Origin: Methylopila sp. Yamaguchi
GTDB taxonomy: Bacteria; Pseudomonadota; Alphaproteobacteria; Rhizobiales; Methylopilaceae
DNA: 64,000 bases
Reading direction: 5' to 3'
Assembly (NCBI RefSeq): GCF_002897035.1
Contig: NZ_BAUX01000013.1
Location: forward strand, 1 to 64,000
Below are positions 1-8,315 of the stretch, piece by piece (the first letter of the stretch is position 1; each line of letters begins with the position of its first letter). Under the pieces are notes generated by a model. The model was not told the DNA's origin and did no database searches. It was given only the letters and a program-made list of their open reading frames with translations. The translations under genes were made by a program, and so were the position numbers.

Positions 1-2
1 TC

Positions 3-1010
3 AACTTTACGCTCGAGGCCGGGCAGGAGATCGAGCGCCTCTACACGACCAACGACGCCGGCACGGCGGCTCTCAGGCTCACGGGCAACGAGTTCGTCAA
101 CGCGCTGAAGGGCAACGCGGGGAGCAATGCCCTGAACGGCGGCGGCGGAGCCGACGTCATGACGGGCCTGGGGGGGAATGACACCTATTACGTCGACGGT
201 GCCGGCGACCGCGCCATCGAGGCCGCTGGGGGCGGGACAGACACGGTCCTGACGAGCGTCGACTACACCCTCGAGACGGGCCAGGAGATCGAGCGGCTCT
301 ACACCACCAGCGACGCGGCGACCGGGGAGCTCAAGCTCACGGGCAACGAGTTCGTCAACGCGCTGAAGGGCAATGCGGGAAGCAACACCCTGAACGGCGG
401 CGGCGGCGCGGACACCATGACCGGGCTGGGCGGCGCCGACACGTTCTACGTCAACGTGGCGGGCGACCGGGTGATCGAGGCCGCAGGAGGCGGGACGGAC
501 GTGGTCCTGACGAGCGTCGACTACGCGCTCGAAAGCGCCCAGGAGATCGAGCGCCTGCACACCATAAGCGACGCGGGGACTGAGGCGCTCAAGCTCACGG
601 GCAACGAGTTTGCGAACGCCATTAGAGGCAATGCAGGCGCGAACGTGTTGGATGGGGGCCGCGGGAGCGACACTCTGTTTGGACTCGGCGGAAAGGACGT
701 CTTCGTGTTCAGCACGGCTGTCGCGAACAACATCGACAACATCGCGGATTTCCTCGTCGTGGACGACTCGATCCAGCTGTCGCGCAGCATCTTTGGCGCC
801 CTGCAGATCGGGGCGCTCGACCAGAACGCGTTCAAGGACATCGGGATCACGGGCGCAAGCTTCGACGCCAGCGACCGCATCCTCTACAACCGCCAGACTG
901 GAGCGCTGTTCTACGACGCCGACGGTTCCCTGACGGGCTCGGCGGCCATCCAGTTCGCGGCCTTGGACAACAAGGCGCTCATCACCTACGCAGACTTCAC
1001 CGTGGTGTAG
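3..1010 (+). CDS. RTX-type calcium-binding repeat protein, C-terminal part (5' end outside the window)
   Basis: The reading frame is open from the window edge, so only the C-terminal 335 residues are seen. They hold glycine/aspartate-rich GGxGxD-type RTX motifs (for example GGGGADTM followed by GLGGNDTYYVD), which in this family bind calcium after export. Three near-identical units of 86 residues follow each other. The last about 120 residues (from DVFVFSTAV) form a non-repeat cap ending in ITYADFTVV. The same cap closes the RTX protein at 21860, which suggests a shared type I secretion signal. No ABC exporter, membrane-fusion protein or TolC gene lies in the window, so secretion is inferred. 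No catalytic domain is visible in this part; the protein could be an adhesin, a surface-layer protein or the tail of an enzyme. Confidence 0.85.
   Translation, partial: NFTLEAGQEIERLYTTNDAGTAALRLTGNEFVNALKGNAGSNALNGGGGADVMTGLGGNDTYYVDGAGDRAIEAAGGGTDTVLTSVDYTLETGQEIERLYTTSDAATGELKLTGNEFVNALKGNAGSNTLNGGGGADTMTGLGGADTFYVNVAGDRVIEAAGGGTDVVLTSVDYALESAQEIERLHTISDAGTEALKLTGNEFANAIRGNAGANVLDGGRGSDTLFGLGGKDVFVFSTAVANNIDNIADFLVVDDSIQLSRSIFGALQIGALDQNAFKDIGITGASFDASDRILYNRQTGALFYDADGSLTGSAAIQFAALDNKALITYADFTVV
24..660 (+). repeat. Tandem 258-bp coding repeat
   Basis: The string caggagatcgagcg recurs at 24, 282 and 540, exactly 258 bp (86 codons) apart. Each unit codes for a QEIERL-LTGNEF-NA-GNAG-N-L-G block followed by an RTX motif. 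The first two units are almost identical in DNA, while the third is diverging, which points to recent in-frame duplication. Confidence 0.85.
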
Positions 1011-1018
1011 GCGCGCGA

Positions 1019-1044
1019 GAAGTGGCGCCCGCGGGGGCCGCTTC
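1019..1044 (+). terminator. Hairpin after the RTX gene
   Basis: The arms gaagtggcgccc and ggggccgcttc can pair around a GCG loop, with G-U and mismatch positions, eight bases after the RTX stop codon. No T-run follows, so it is only a possible terminator. Confidence 0.35.
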
Positions 1045-1506
1045 GGTATCCGGAAGGCGTTGCCGACGGGATTGCTCAGCATAGCAGCGACGGAGAACCG
1101 CGAGCTTATCATCTTGGTGTCGCCGAGCTGTTGGGCACGCTCATCAGCGCCCATGGAGGGGTGGTGTCGGCTTTGGGTGAGGGTCGGCGTTCTCGTCGTC
1201 CTTTTGGCCCGCCGCCCGCGCAGCGTCAGCGCATAAGGAGCGTTGCCGCGATCTCGGCGCCCCCGGAATCCGGAGGCGAGCGGCCTTGCTCGTCATCGCC
1301 TCGGACTGAAGCGAGGGCGCGCGTAACGCCCAGTGCGCGGCTCCACGACCAACGTCGTGGAAAGCGGCTCATCTCATAAGAAAGCCTGCCGGAACATGAG
1401 AACGGCTCCATGCTTTTGACCTCCCGCAACAGGGGCGAAAGCCCCCGACGCCACAAGCGCAGCCGCCTGAGGCGACGAGGTCCAGAGCAATAGGATTGCC
1501 ACTGAG
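1045..1506. other. Intergenic region without a supported gene
   Basis: About 460 bp separate the RTX gene from the DUF1003 gene. Short open frames occur on both strands but have no Shine-Dalgarno sequence and no protein-like composition. I see nothing else here beyond the likely promoter region of the downstream gene. Confidence 0.5.
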
Positions 1507-2052
1507 ATGAAGACCGGGGCCGATCGAACTGACAGCCGGGTCACCCACAAGACCGCGAACGAAGATCTAAGCCCCGTCCTGGACCGGAACATCGGCACGC
1601 TCGAGCGGCGGAAGGAAGAGAGAGACGCTAAGAGCTCTCTGGGTGAAGCGATCGCAGAGAAGATCACGGCTGTGAGCGGCAGCATGGCGTTTGTCTACAT
1701 TCACGCTGCGGTCGTCATGGCATGGGTGGGCGTCAACACCGGCTCCGTGCCGGGCCTCGCGCCCTTCGACCCAACCTTCGTCATTCTCGCCACCGTGGCG
1801 TCGGTGGAGGCGATCTTTCTGTCGACCTTCGTCTTGATCAGTCAAAACCGCGACGCCGCCCAAGCGCTACGCCGGTCGGAGCTGGATCTGCACGTCAACC
1901 TACTGACGGAGCGAGAGCTCACAACGCTCATACAGATGGTCCGCGAGATCGCGGATAAGCTTGACATCCCAGTGAGAAATAAAGCGGAAGTCAAGGATGC
2001 CGAAAGGAACATTGCGCCCGAGAAGGTTCTCGATCGGCTCGACCGCACATAG
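1507..2052 (+). CDS. DUF1003 family inner-membrane protein
   Basis: This 181-residue protein has the DUF1003 layout: a charged N-terminal half (residues 1-60), two hydrophobic segments (about 60-80, SMAFVYIHAAVVMAWVGV, and about 92-112, FVILATVASVEAIFLSTFVL) joined by a short loop, then the family-typical ISQNRDAA, a charged helix with LLTERELTTLIQM, and a tail. DUF1003 proteins are small two-helix membrane proteins of unknown function. The ATG at 1507 has an AGGA about 10 bases upstream. It stands alone: the genes on either side are an RTX protein and broken genes. Family assignment is confident; role is unknown. Confidence 0.85.
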   Translation: MKTGADRTDSRVTHKTANEDLSPVLDRNIGTLERRKEERDAKSSLGEAIAEKITAVSGSMAFVYIHAAVVMAWVGVNTGSVPGLAPFDPTFVILATVASVEAIFLSTFVLISQNRDAAQALRRSELDLHVNLLTERELTTLIQMVREIADKLDIPVRNKAEVKDAERNIAPEKVLDRLDRT

Positions 2053-2084
2053 GCGGTGCATGCGCGCACCAAGTCCTCAGGTCA

Positions 2085-2255
2085 TCTACCCCGTTCCTCC
2101 ATCAGACGGGACCGCGAACGGGCCCGGGGAACCCGCGGCTCCAAAGGGGCTAGCGCGCCGATGTAGCACGTGCCGAGTCCGAGCGACTCCGCCGCGAGCA
2201 GCGCGTTCTGGGCCGCAAGCGTCGCGTCGCGGTCGGCTACGAGGATCCGAAGACG
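2085..2255 (-). pseudogene. Nitroreductase fragment
   Basis: The minus strand encodes about 55 residues containing LAAQNALLAAESLGLGTCYI, a stretch characteristic of NfsA/FMN-type nitroreductases, where it forms part of the dimer and FMN-binding core. There is no start, no N-terminal FMN-binding part, and the frame runs into unrelated sequence on both sides. I read it as an internal relic of a deleted nitroreductase gene. Confidence 0.6.
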
Positions 2256-2310
2256 CCCGCGGCCGTGAAGCCCCGACTGCCACAGGCAGCGGTGCTGCAC
2301 CGGAACCGAT

Positions 2311-2590
2311 ATGCGCTGGACGGCCAAGCAGCTGCGCGAAAGCGAGGCCCTGTTCGCGGCGAAGAGCGGCGCCTTCACGCTGACCCGGTCAACGAGGGAG
2401 GCGAAGGCTTCAAGGCGGAGCTCGTCGTGACCGAGAAGCTGTCCAAGATTGGGTTCTACCCGCGCCCCGTCGATTTCCGGACGGTGATCGACGACCGCTA
2501 CACCGCCCAGATCGAGGCCGGCGACGCCTGGCGCGAGGCCGCTAAGGCCAACTGGGCGATCGCTAACGAATCGCTTCAGCTGTCCAGTAA
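2311..2590 (+). pseudogene. Unrecognised frameshifted coding remnant
   Basis: Two plus-strand frames look protein-like when joined. One begins with ATG at 2311 (MRWTAKQLRESEALFAAKSG). The other, from about 2390, reads NEGGEGFKAELVVTEKL, then KIGFYPRPVDFRTVIDDRYT, then a charged helix ending near 2575, where it runs into the dispersed repeat. A single frameshift around 2385 would join them. I do not recognise the family. It might be a remnant of a mobile-element or transport gene, but nothing shows this directly. Confidence 0.35.
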
Positions 2591-2617
2591 GCGGCTCCAC
2601 TCTACGTCCGCTTTGGG
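2556..2617 (-). repeat. Dispersed intergenic repeat, copy A
   Basis: Read on the minus strand, this 62-bp stretch matches 62962-63022 (plus strand) with about six differences. Looser similarity continues outward on the minus strand to about 2700 (ctggcgcc, then aatgtccg further out). A partial relative lies near 8390-8440. The copies sit among broken genes, which is where a degenerate dispersed element would be tolerated. Confidence 0.7.
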
Positions 2618-2749
2618 TCATCCGCAGGCAGACCTCGGCGACCGCTCGGCGCCAGAAGCGGAAGGTGGCATGCCGCCTGAAAACGGACATTCGGCTTCGC
2701 TCCGTTGGGTCCTCCCGACAGCCGTCGCGCGTCCAGAAACGCGAGCATA

Positions 2750-3060
2750 CTAGGTCGACACTCCGGAGCCCGAGCGCGCCGATGACGGCGATCACGTCGT
2801 CGGCCATCTCGCGACCGTGTGAGGGGCGGCGCCGCCCGATGCCCCGACGCCGCGGTAGTTGACGGCAAACACGGGCCGCGCCGCGGCGAGGCCCTCGACG
2901 ATTCGCGGATCGAAATTGTCCAGCGTCGCGCCCCAGTGACTGAGCAGCACGACGGGCGCGTCGCCCTCGGAGCCTAGACGGCGATAGGCGAACGTCTCGC
3001 TGGCAGCGGTGATCCGACGGTGGGCGCGGTCTTCCCGGCCTGCGTCGGCGACGTCGCGGT
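2750..3060 (-). pseudogene. Alpha/beta hydrolase remnant (N-terminal half, frameshifted)
   Basis: The minus strand reads ETFAYRRLGSEGDAPVVLLS, then HWGATLDNFDPRI, then AARPVFAVNYRGVGASGG: the first strands and oxyanion region of an alpha/beta hydrolase of the epoxide-hydrolase or haloperoxidase type. After a frameshift near 2830 it continues as MADDVIAVIGALGLRSVDL, the helix just before the nucleophile elbow. It stops there: the GxSxG nucleophile and the C-terminal half are missing, and no start codon lies in frame. It is a decayed gene. Confidence 0.65.
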
Positions 3061-3073
3061 GGCAGCGCTCACC

Positions 3074-4084
3074 TCACTGTCCTTCCGGCTTAACCGTCAC
3101 GACGACCTTGCCCTTGGCGCGGCCGGTGTCGACATAGGCCATCGCCTCGTTGAGCCGCCCGAAAGGGAACGTCTTGTCCACGACAACGCTCACCGCGCCG
3201 TCCTCGATCAAGGACGTGATCCGGCCGAGCTGCTCGCCGTCGGCGCGCATGAATAGAAACGAATAGTCGATCCCGCGGCCTCGAGCCTTTCTGCGGATGC
3301 CGGCGCTTAGGAGGCGCAGGACCAGGCGCACCGGCCAGCCGAGGTTCTGGGACCTTGCGAAGGCGACGTCCGGCGGCCCAGAGATCGAGATCAGCAGTCC
3401 GCCAGGCTTGAGCACCGCCAACGATTTCTCAAGCGTCTTGCCGTCGAGGCTGTTGAGGACGACGTCGTAACCCGAAAGGATCTTGTCGAACTCCTCGGTC
3501 TTGTAGTCGACCACGACGTCCGCACCGAGCTGCTTCACCAGATCCACGTTCGCCGTACTGGTGGTCGTCGCGACCGTGGCGCCGCGATGCTTGGCGATCT
3601 GGATCGCGAAGGCCCCGACGCCGCCAGACCCTGCGTGGATGAGCACCTTCTGCCCGGCCTTCAGCTTCGCCTTCTCCACCAGCGCCTGCCAGGCGGTCAG
3701 GGCGACGAGTGGAACGGCCGCAGCCTCCTCCATGCTAAGGTTCGCGGGCTTAAGGGCGACGTCCGCTTCATCGATTGCGATGCGCTCCGCGAACGCGCCG
3801 ATGCGGCCGTCGCGCGGGCGCGCGTAGACCTCGTCCCCCGGTTTGAAACGCCGCACGGCGGCCCCGACCTGCATGACGGTCCCGGCCACGTCGTGGCCGA
3901 GAACGAAGGGCGGACGGTAGGGCAGGATCAGCTTGAACTCGCCGTCGCGGATCTTAGAGTCGAGCGGGTTGATCCCCGCCGCCCTGACCTCGACCAGAAC
4001 GTCACGATCGCCGACGCCCGGCTCCGGGGTTTCGCCGAGACGAAGCGGCACCTTCTTGTACTGATCGACGATGAAGGCCTTCAT
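3074..4084 (-). CDS. NADP-dependent alcohol dehydrogenase/quinone reductase-like protein (MDR superfamily)
   Basis: A 336-residue medium-chain dehydrogenase/reductase. The N-terminal GroES-like domain (1-125) contains GINPLDSKIRDGEF and VLGHDVAGTV. The nucleotide-binding domain carries AGSGGVGAFAIQIAKHRGA (151-169), the dinucleotide-binding loop. The catalytic-zinc cysteine cluster of classical alcohol dehydrogenases is absent, so it belongs with zinc-independent quinone oxidoreductases, which reduce quinones or activated alkenes with NADPH in the cytoplasm. It is the last gene of a probable minus-strand operon with an old yellow enzyme (107 bp upstream) and an SDR. A role in electrophile or quinone detoxification fits, but the substrate is not shown. 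Confidence 0.85.
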   Translation of the reverse strand: MKAFIVDQYKKVPLRLGETPEPGVGDRDVLVEVRAAGINPLDSKIRDGEFKLILPYRPPFVLGHDVAGTVMQVGAAVRRFKPGDEVYARPRDGRIGAFAERIAIDEADVALKPANLSMEEAAAVPLVALTAWQALVEKAKLKAGQKVLIHAGSGGVGAFAIQIAKHRGATVATTTSTANVDLVKQLGADVVVDYKTEEFDKILSGYDVVLNSLDGKTLEKSLAVLKPGGLLISISGPPDVAFARSQNLGWPVRLVLRLLSAGIRRKARGRGIDYSFLFMRADGEQLGRITSLIEDGAVSVVVDKTFPFGRLNEAMAYVDTGRAKGKVVVTVKPEGQ

Positions 4085-4191
4085 GACACTTCGCCTCGTT
4101 TTGAATCGGGGGCTTAATCAATTCGTGACGCGTCGGCCCTGCCGCGCCTAGACCCGGGAGCGAAGGGAATTGAGCGGCGGCTGACGGCGCG

Positions 4192-5274
4192 TCAGCCGCC
4201 GATTGCCGGATAGTCGGTGTAGCCGGCGGCTCCGCCACCGTAGAGCGTCGCAGGATTCAGGTGGGCGAGCGGCGCATTGGTCTTCAGCCGGTCTACAAGA
4301 TCGGGATTGGCGATGAAGGGGCGTCCGAAGGCGAACAGGTCGGCTTTGCCCTCGCCGAGGCTCCGCGTGGCCAGCTCCAGATCGTAGCCGTTGTTCGCGA
4401 TGTATGCGTTTCTGAAGCGTTTGCGCAGCGAACCGAAGTCGAACGGCGCCGCGTCGCGCGGGCCGCCGGTCGCGCCCTCGACGACATGGATGTAGGCGAC
4501 ACCGAGCGCGTCCAGACCATCGACGATGTGATCGAACTGCGCCTGCGGATCGCTGCTCGAAACGCCGTTGAAGGGAGAGACGGGCGAGATCCGGACGCCA
4601 GTGCGCCCGGCACCAATCTCTTCGGCGACTGCGGCCGCGACCTCCAACATCAACCGCGATCGGTTCTCGACCGATCCGCCATAAGCGTCGGTGCGGACAT
4701 TGGAGCCGTCCTTGGCGAACTGGTCCAGGAGATAGCCGTTGGCCCCGTGGATCTCCACGCCGTCGAAGCCCGCTGAAACGGCGTTCGCCGCGGCCTTCCG
4801 GAAGTCATTCACGATGCCCGGGATCTCGTTGAGTTCCAGCGCTCGCGGCTCCGACACGTCGGCGAAGCCGTTGTTGACGAAGGTCTGGGTCTCCGCGCGG
4901 ATCGCCGAGGGGGCGACCGGAGCGGCGCCGTTTTCCTGCAGATCGACATGGGACACACGGCCGACGTGCCAGAGCTGCAGGAAAATCCTGCCGCCCTTCC
5001 CGTGCACCGCGTCGGTGACCTTGCGCCAGCCGTCGATCTGTGCCTGCGAATAGATGCCGGGCGTATCCTGATAGCCTTGGCCCTGCTGGGAGATCTGAGT
5101 AGCCTCGGAAACGATTAGGCCCGCTGAGGCGCGCTGCGCATAGTACTCCGCCGCGAGGTCGCCCGGTACGAAGCCGTTTCCGGCCCGATTGCGAGTCAAC
5201 GGCGCCATGACGACGCGGTTCGCCAGAGTGAGTTCGCCAAGCTTGAACGGCTCGAAGAGAGAATTGCCGGTCAT
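4192..5274 (-). CDS. nemA: Old yellow enzyme family alkene reductase (N-ethylmaleimide reductase type)
   Basis: A 360-residue FMN-dependent TIM-barrel ene-reductase of normal length. Visible family signatures are NRVVMAPLTRNRA (19-31), QLWHVGR (100-106), HGANGYLLDQF with the substrate-binding H176/N179 pair and Y181, and DAYGGSVENRSRL (196-208). Near the C-terminus come IANNGYDLELA and FGRPFIANPDLV, which bind the FMN phosphate. Such enzymes reduce N-ethylmaleimide, nitrate esters and alpha,beta-unsaturated carbonyls with NADPH. It lies between an SDR and a quinone-reductase-like gene on the same strand, with a divergent TetR gene upstream. This resembles nemRA-type electrophile-response loci, though the regulator is not next to it. 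Confidence 0.9.
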   Translation of the reverse strand: MTGNSLFEPFKLGELTLANRVVMAPLTRNRAGNGFVPGDLAAEYYAQRASAGLIVSEATQISQQGQGYQDTPGIYSQAQIDGWRKVTDAVHGKGGRIFLQLWHVGRVSHVDLQENGAAPVAPSAIRAETQTFVNNGFADVSEPRALELNEIPGIVNDFRKAAANAVSAGFDGVEIHGANGYLLDQFAKDGSNVRTDAYGGSVENRSRLMLEVAAAVAEEIGAGRTGVRISPVSPFNGVSSSDPQAQFDHIVDGLDALGVAYIHVVEGATGGPRDAAPFDFGSLRKRFRNAYIANNGYDLELATRSLGEGKADLFAFGRPFIANPDLVDRLKTNAPLAHLNPATLYGGGAAGYTDYPAIGG

Positions 5275-5337
5275 GAGTGGTCCTTTCCGGAACGTTGTGG
5301 CGACCCGCTGCGGGGAGGCAGCCGGTTCGGCTCGCGA

Positions 5338-6126
5338 TCAGTTTGCGGCGCGGTAGCGCTCCGCGGCGTGGATCTGAGCGAAACCCGGGATCATCGCCTG
5401 TCGCGTGAGCTGGTGAGCGTCCCATTGCCCGGCGTCGTGGAGCGGCGGGATGGTGACGGGCTCGCGCCGGTCGAACCCGACCAGAGCCGCATCCACCAGA
5501 TCGTCCACCTCCATGACGGCGGGCAGGGTGTTCACGTCCACACCACTGCGCTCCCAGATCTCGGTTCGCGTTGCAGCCGGAAGCACGGCCTGCACATAGA
5601 CGCCCTTAGGACCCAGCTCGAGGCTGAGCCCCTGGGAGAAGAACAGCGCGAAGGCCTTGGTCGCTCCGTAGACCGTCATGCCGAACTCCGGCGCCAGCCC
5701 GACGACCGAACCGACGTTGACGATCGCACCTTCGCCTGCTTCCGCGAACCTCGGCGCGACGGCGCTGGCGAGACGAACAACGGCGGTGGTGTTGAGCGCC
5801 ACGATCCGCGCCACGTCGTCGGTCGACTGGTCGACGAAGCCGCCGCCCAGGGTCGCGCCGGCGTTGTTGATCAGCACGCCGATGCGACGGTCGTCGCGCA
5901 GCCTCGTCTCGACCGCAGCGAGATCCCCCGGCTGGGTCAGGTCCGCCTGCAGCACGTCGACCGTGACGCCTGTCTCGCCACGCAACCGAACGGCAAGGGC
6001 GTCGAGGCGAGCCTTGTCGCGCGCGACCAGTACGAGGTCATGACCGCGCCGGGCGAAGCGATCCGCGTAAGTCGCGCCGATGCCGGTGGAGGCGCCGGTG
6101 ACGAGGACGACTGAGAGAGCGGCCAT
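5338..6126 (-). CDS. Short-chain dehydrogenase/reductase
   Basis: A classical SDR of 262 residues. TGASTGIG (10-17) is the cofactor loop, NNAG lies at 87-90, and S140, Y153 and K157 form the catalytic set. The frame is open 25 codons further upstream, but that extension (rich in N, H and I) looks like promoter sequence, so the ATG at 6126 (MAALSVVLVTG) is preferred. It heads the minus-strand run SDR, alkene reductase, MDR enzyme. It faces a TetR-family gene across about 110 bp that holds two inverted repeats. Cytoplasmic oxidoreductase; the substrate cannot be read from the sequence. Confidence 0.88.
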   Translation of the reverse strand: MAALSVVLVTGASTGIGATYADRFARRGHDLVLVARDKARLDALAVRLRGETGVTVDVLQADLTQPGDLAAVETRLRDDRRIGVLINNAGATLGGGFVDQSTDDVARIVALNTTAVVRLASAVAPRFAEAGEGAIVNVGSVVGLAPEFGMTVYGATKAFALFFSQGLSLELGPKGVYVQAVLPAATRTEIWERSGVDVNTLPAVMEVDDLVDAALVGFDRREPVTIPPLHDAGQWDAHQLTRQAMIPGFAQIHAAERYRAAN

Positions 6127-6146
6127 GACGTTGAAACTTTCTGCTA

Positions 6147-6174
6147 ATGTATCACATACATGATGGTTATCATG
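6147..6174. promoter_or_regulatory. Two overlapping-spaced palindromes, candidate TetR operators
   Basis: ATGTAT-CAC-ATACAT (6147-6161) is a perfect inverted repeat, and CATGAT-GGTT-ATCATG (6159-6174) is a second one that overlaps it by three bases. They lie in the AT-rich gap between the SDR start (6126) and the TetR start (6237), where a repressor would control both directions. Confidence 0.6.
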
Positions 6175-6236
6175 ATTGATTTCAAATATGATCGCCGTCA
6201 TGTTTTTGTCAACGGCGTCGCTTGGAGAATTTTGGG

Positions 6237-6812
6237 ATGAGGGTCACGCGCGAGAAGATGGCCGAGAACCGGCGCCGGATCCTGGACGCCGCCAGCGCAC
6301 TGTTCCGAGCGAAGGGCGTCGAAGCGGTCAGCGTTGCAGAGGTTATGAAGGCCGCGGGGCTCACCCACGGCGGGTTCTACGGGCACTTTGCGTCCAAGGA
6401 CGATCTCGTCGCGAAGACGCTTGCGCATGCGCTCGTCGTCGAAGCGGCCGAGGGTCTCGATCTCCGCGCTTACGTTTCCGCGTATCTTTCGCCTCGCCAC
6501 CGCGACAACGCCGCCGGCGGTTGCCCGACCGCAGGGCTCGCAGCGGAGATCCGCCATCACACGCCTGCGTCGCGCGCTGCCATTGCCGACGGCTTCAGAT
6601 CCCAAATTGATCGCCTGACTGAGGCGTTTCCCGGCGCCGACGGAGCGGCGAAGCGACGTGGGGCCGTCGGATCGTGGGCCGCGATGATCGGCGCCCTGAT
6701 CCTCGCCCGCGCGGTCGACGACCCGGCGCTGTCGGACGAGATCCTGCAGCAGACCCAAGCTTGGCTCGACGCCCGCATCGGCGACACCGCCGGTTCGACC
6801 GACGCTTCCTAA
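6237..6812 (+). CDS. TetR/AcrR family transcriptional regulator
   Basis: A 191-residue TetR-type repressor. The N-terminal helix-turn-helix is clear: RRRILDAASALFRAKGVEAV, then SVAEVMKAAGLTHGGFYGHF (about 32-51) and SKDDLV. The C-terminal ligand domain resembles the LmrA/YxaF-like group. An upstream TTG at 6222 is in frame, but GGAG at 6224-6227 is correctly spaced for the ATG at 6237, which is chosen. It is divergent from the SDR/alkene reductase/MDR genes and directly upstream of the crotonase and MaoC genes. The palindromes at 6147-6174 are its likely binding sites. The inducer is unknown; an electrophile or unsaturated carbonyl would fit the targets. Confidence 0.9.
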   Translation: MRVTREKMAENRRRILDAASALFRAKGVEAVSVAEVMKAAGLTHGGFYGHFASKDDLVAKTLAHALVVEAAEGLDLRAYVSAYLSPRHRDNAAGGCPTAGLAAEIRHHTPASRAAIADGFRSQIDRLTEAFPGADGAAKRRGAVGSWAAMIGALILARAVDDPALSDEILQQTQAWLDARIGDTAGSTDAS

Positions 6813-6868
6813 CCCGGGGGGCCTCGGCTGCCCGAGGTCCGATGTCTTTTGACAACTGGAGACAGCAA

Positions 6869-7831
6869 ATGACAGAGGCGCACAACCAGAACGCCTTGAG
6901 CTCAGAGATTGATCGCCGCCTGTTCCTGTCGGTCGCCGCAGCAGCCGCGACACTTCCCCTTGTCTCACAGGCCTCCGCCCAGCCACAGCCGGGCGTCGGC
7001 TCCGGGCCACGACCGGGCTCCGACATGGTCCGGCTGCAGAAGCGAACGCCGCAGATCTGGCGGGTGACGATCTCGAACCCGCCCTTTAACCTCGTCGTTC
7101 CCGAACTGGTGTCGGCGCTGCACGCCGTTGTGACGGAGACGGAACGCGACCCGGAGGTGAAGGTCGTGCTCTTCGCGAGCGACATCGAGGGCTACTTCAT
7201 TAATCACTTCGACCTCTCGAAGGCCCTGGATTTCCCTATGGAGGCGACCAGCCCTCCGACCTCGACCTGGACCGACATGGTCGTGCGCATGACCCGGTCG
7301 CCGGCCATCAACATCGCCGTCGTCCGCGGCCGGACGCGCGGCGGCGGCGACGAGTTCGCCCTCGCCTGCGACATGCGCTACGCCAGCCGCGAGAAGGCGT
7401 TCTTCGGCCAACCGGAGGTCGGAGCCGGCATCCTGCCGGGCGGCGGCGCCAGCGAGCGGCTGCCTCGGTTGATTGGCCGGGACCGCGCGCTCGAAATCAT
7501 TTTGAGCAGCCGGGACTACGGGGGCGAAGACGCCGAGCGCCTTGGCCTCGTCACCCGGGCTCTGCCGGACGGCGAACTCGACGCTTTCGTCGACTCGCTG
7601 GCGACGCGACTTGGCGGCTTCGATCGACAGGCGCTCGCCGCCGCCAAGGCCCAGGTCAACAGGGCGACGCTGCCGCCCGAGGCCGACCTGCACGCCGCCT
7701 ACGTCGAGTACGTCGCGTCCCTCGACTGGCCAGGATTCAAAGCGCGCCGGCCGCGAATGGGCAAGCTCGTCTCCGAGTACGGCGCCGACGTCGAGCGTCG
7801 CCTCGGCCACTATCTCGGCCTGGCGAACTGA
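6869..7831 (+). CDS. Enoyl-CoA hydratase/isomerase-fold protein with a twin-arginine-like signal
   Basis: A 320-residue crotonase-superfamily protein. Residues 60-310 contain RGRTRGGGDEFALACDMRYA (153-172) and GQPEVGAGILPGGGASERLP (180-199), so the oxyanion glycines and both family glutamates (E162, E183) are kept. Ahead of this is an unusual leader: residues 16-38 read RRLFLSVAAAAATLPLVSQA then SAQ, which looks like a Tat signal with an AxA-type cleavage site. The ATG at 6869 has GGAG seven bases upstream; an in-frame ATG at 6842 exists. Crotonases normally act on CoA thioesters in the cytoplasm, so an exported form would need a different substrate or a non-enzymatic role. The MaoC gene follows after 28 bp. 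Confidence 0.85.
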   Translation: MTEAHNQNALSSEIDRRLFLSVAAAAATLPLVSQASAQPQPGVGSGPRPGSDMVRLQKRTPQIWRVTISNPPFNLVVPELVSALHAVVTETERDPEVKVVLFASDIEGYFINHFDLSKALDFPMEATSPPTSTWTDMVVRMTRSPAINIAVVRGRTRGGGDEFALACDMRYASREKAFFGQPEVGAGILPGGGASERLPRLIGRDRALEIILSSRDYGGEDAERLGLVTRALPDGELDAFVDSLATRLGGFDRQALAAAKAQVNRATLPPEADLHAAYVEYVASLDWPGFKARRPRMGKLVSEYGADVERRLGHYLGLAN

Positions 7832-7859
7832 ACGGCAGGGAGACGGACAGGAGGACGTG

Positions 7860-8315
7860 ATGACAGATCGTGGGACGCCGCTCTATCTCGAAGACCTTGA
7901 GGTTGGCCGTCGGTTCTCGAGCGGTGCCGCCGAAGTGGACCGGGACGCCGTGTTGGATTTCGCCGGGCAGTTCGATCCACAGCCCTTCCATCTCGACGAA
8001 AAACTAGCCAAGGCTTCGGTTTTCAGGGGACTTGCGGCAAGTGGCTGGCACACGGCTTCGCTTACCATGGGCCTGATCGTCGGCTCGGTCCCGCTTGCGG
8101 GCGGAGTGGTCGGTCTCAGCGTCGACGTGACTTGGCCTGCCGCAACGCGCCCAGGCGACGTTCTGCGCATCGACAGCGAGGTCCTGAAGATCGAGCCGGG
8201 AAAGAGGACCGGTGTCGCCGTCTTGAGATCCCTGACCCGAAACCAGCGCGACGAGATCGTCCAGGAGATGACGGCCAGGCTGCTCGTGAGGCGCCGCGAT
8301 GAGACCATGCGCTGA
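7860..8315 (+). CDS. MaoC-like (R)-specific enoyl-CoA hydratase domain protein
   Basis: A 151-residue single hot-dog domain of the MaoC/FAS1-hydratase family. The hydratase-2 motif is visible as FAGQFDPQPFHLDEKLAKAS (residues 34-53), with the D39/H44 catalytic dyad, followed by GLAASGWHTASLTM. The ATG at 7860 follows AGGAGG closely, 28 bp after the crotonase stop, so the two are probably co-transcribed behind the TetR gene. The family hydrates trans-2-enoyl-CoA or related thioesters in the cytoplasm. It has no signal peptide, unlike its neighbour. Confidence 0.85.
   Translation: MTDRGTPLYLEDLEVGRRFSSGAAEVDRDAVLDFAGQFDPQPFHLDEKLAKASVFRGLAASGWHTASLTMGLIVGSVPLAGGVVGLSVDVTWPAATRPGDVLRIDSEVLKIEPGKRTGVAVLRSLTRNQRDEIVQEMTARLLVRRRDETMR

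Noticed and set aside
24-660. Regular repeat considered as CRISPR or satellite
   Set aside because: The period of 258 bp is in frame and encodes RTX repeats; there are no spacers.
1131-1379. An 82-codon frame between the RTX and DUF1003 genes
   Set aside because: No ribosome-binding site or domain; arginine- and proline-rich composition typical of chance frames in GC-rich DNA.
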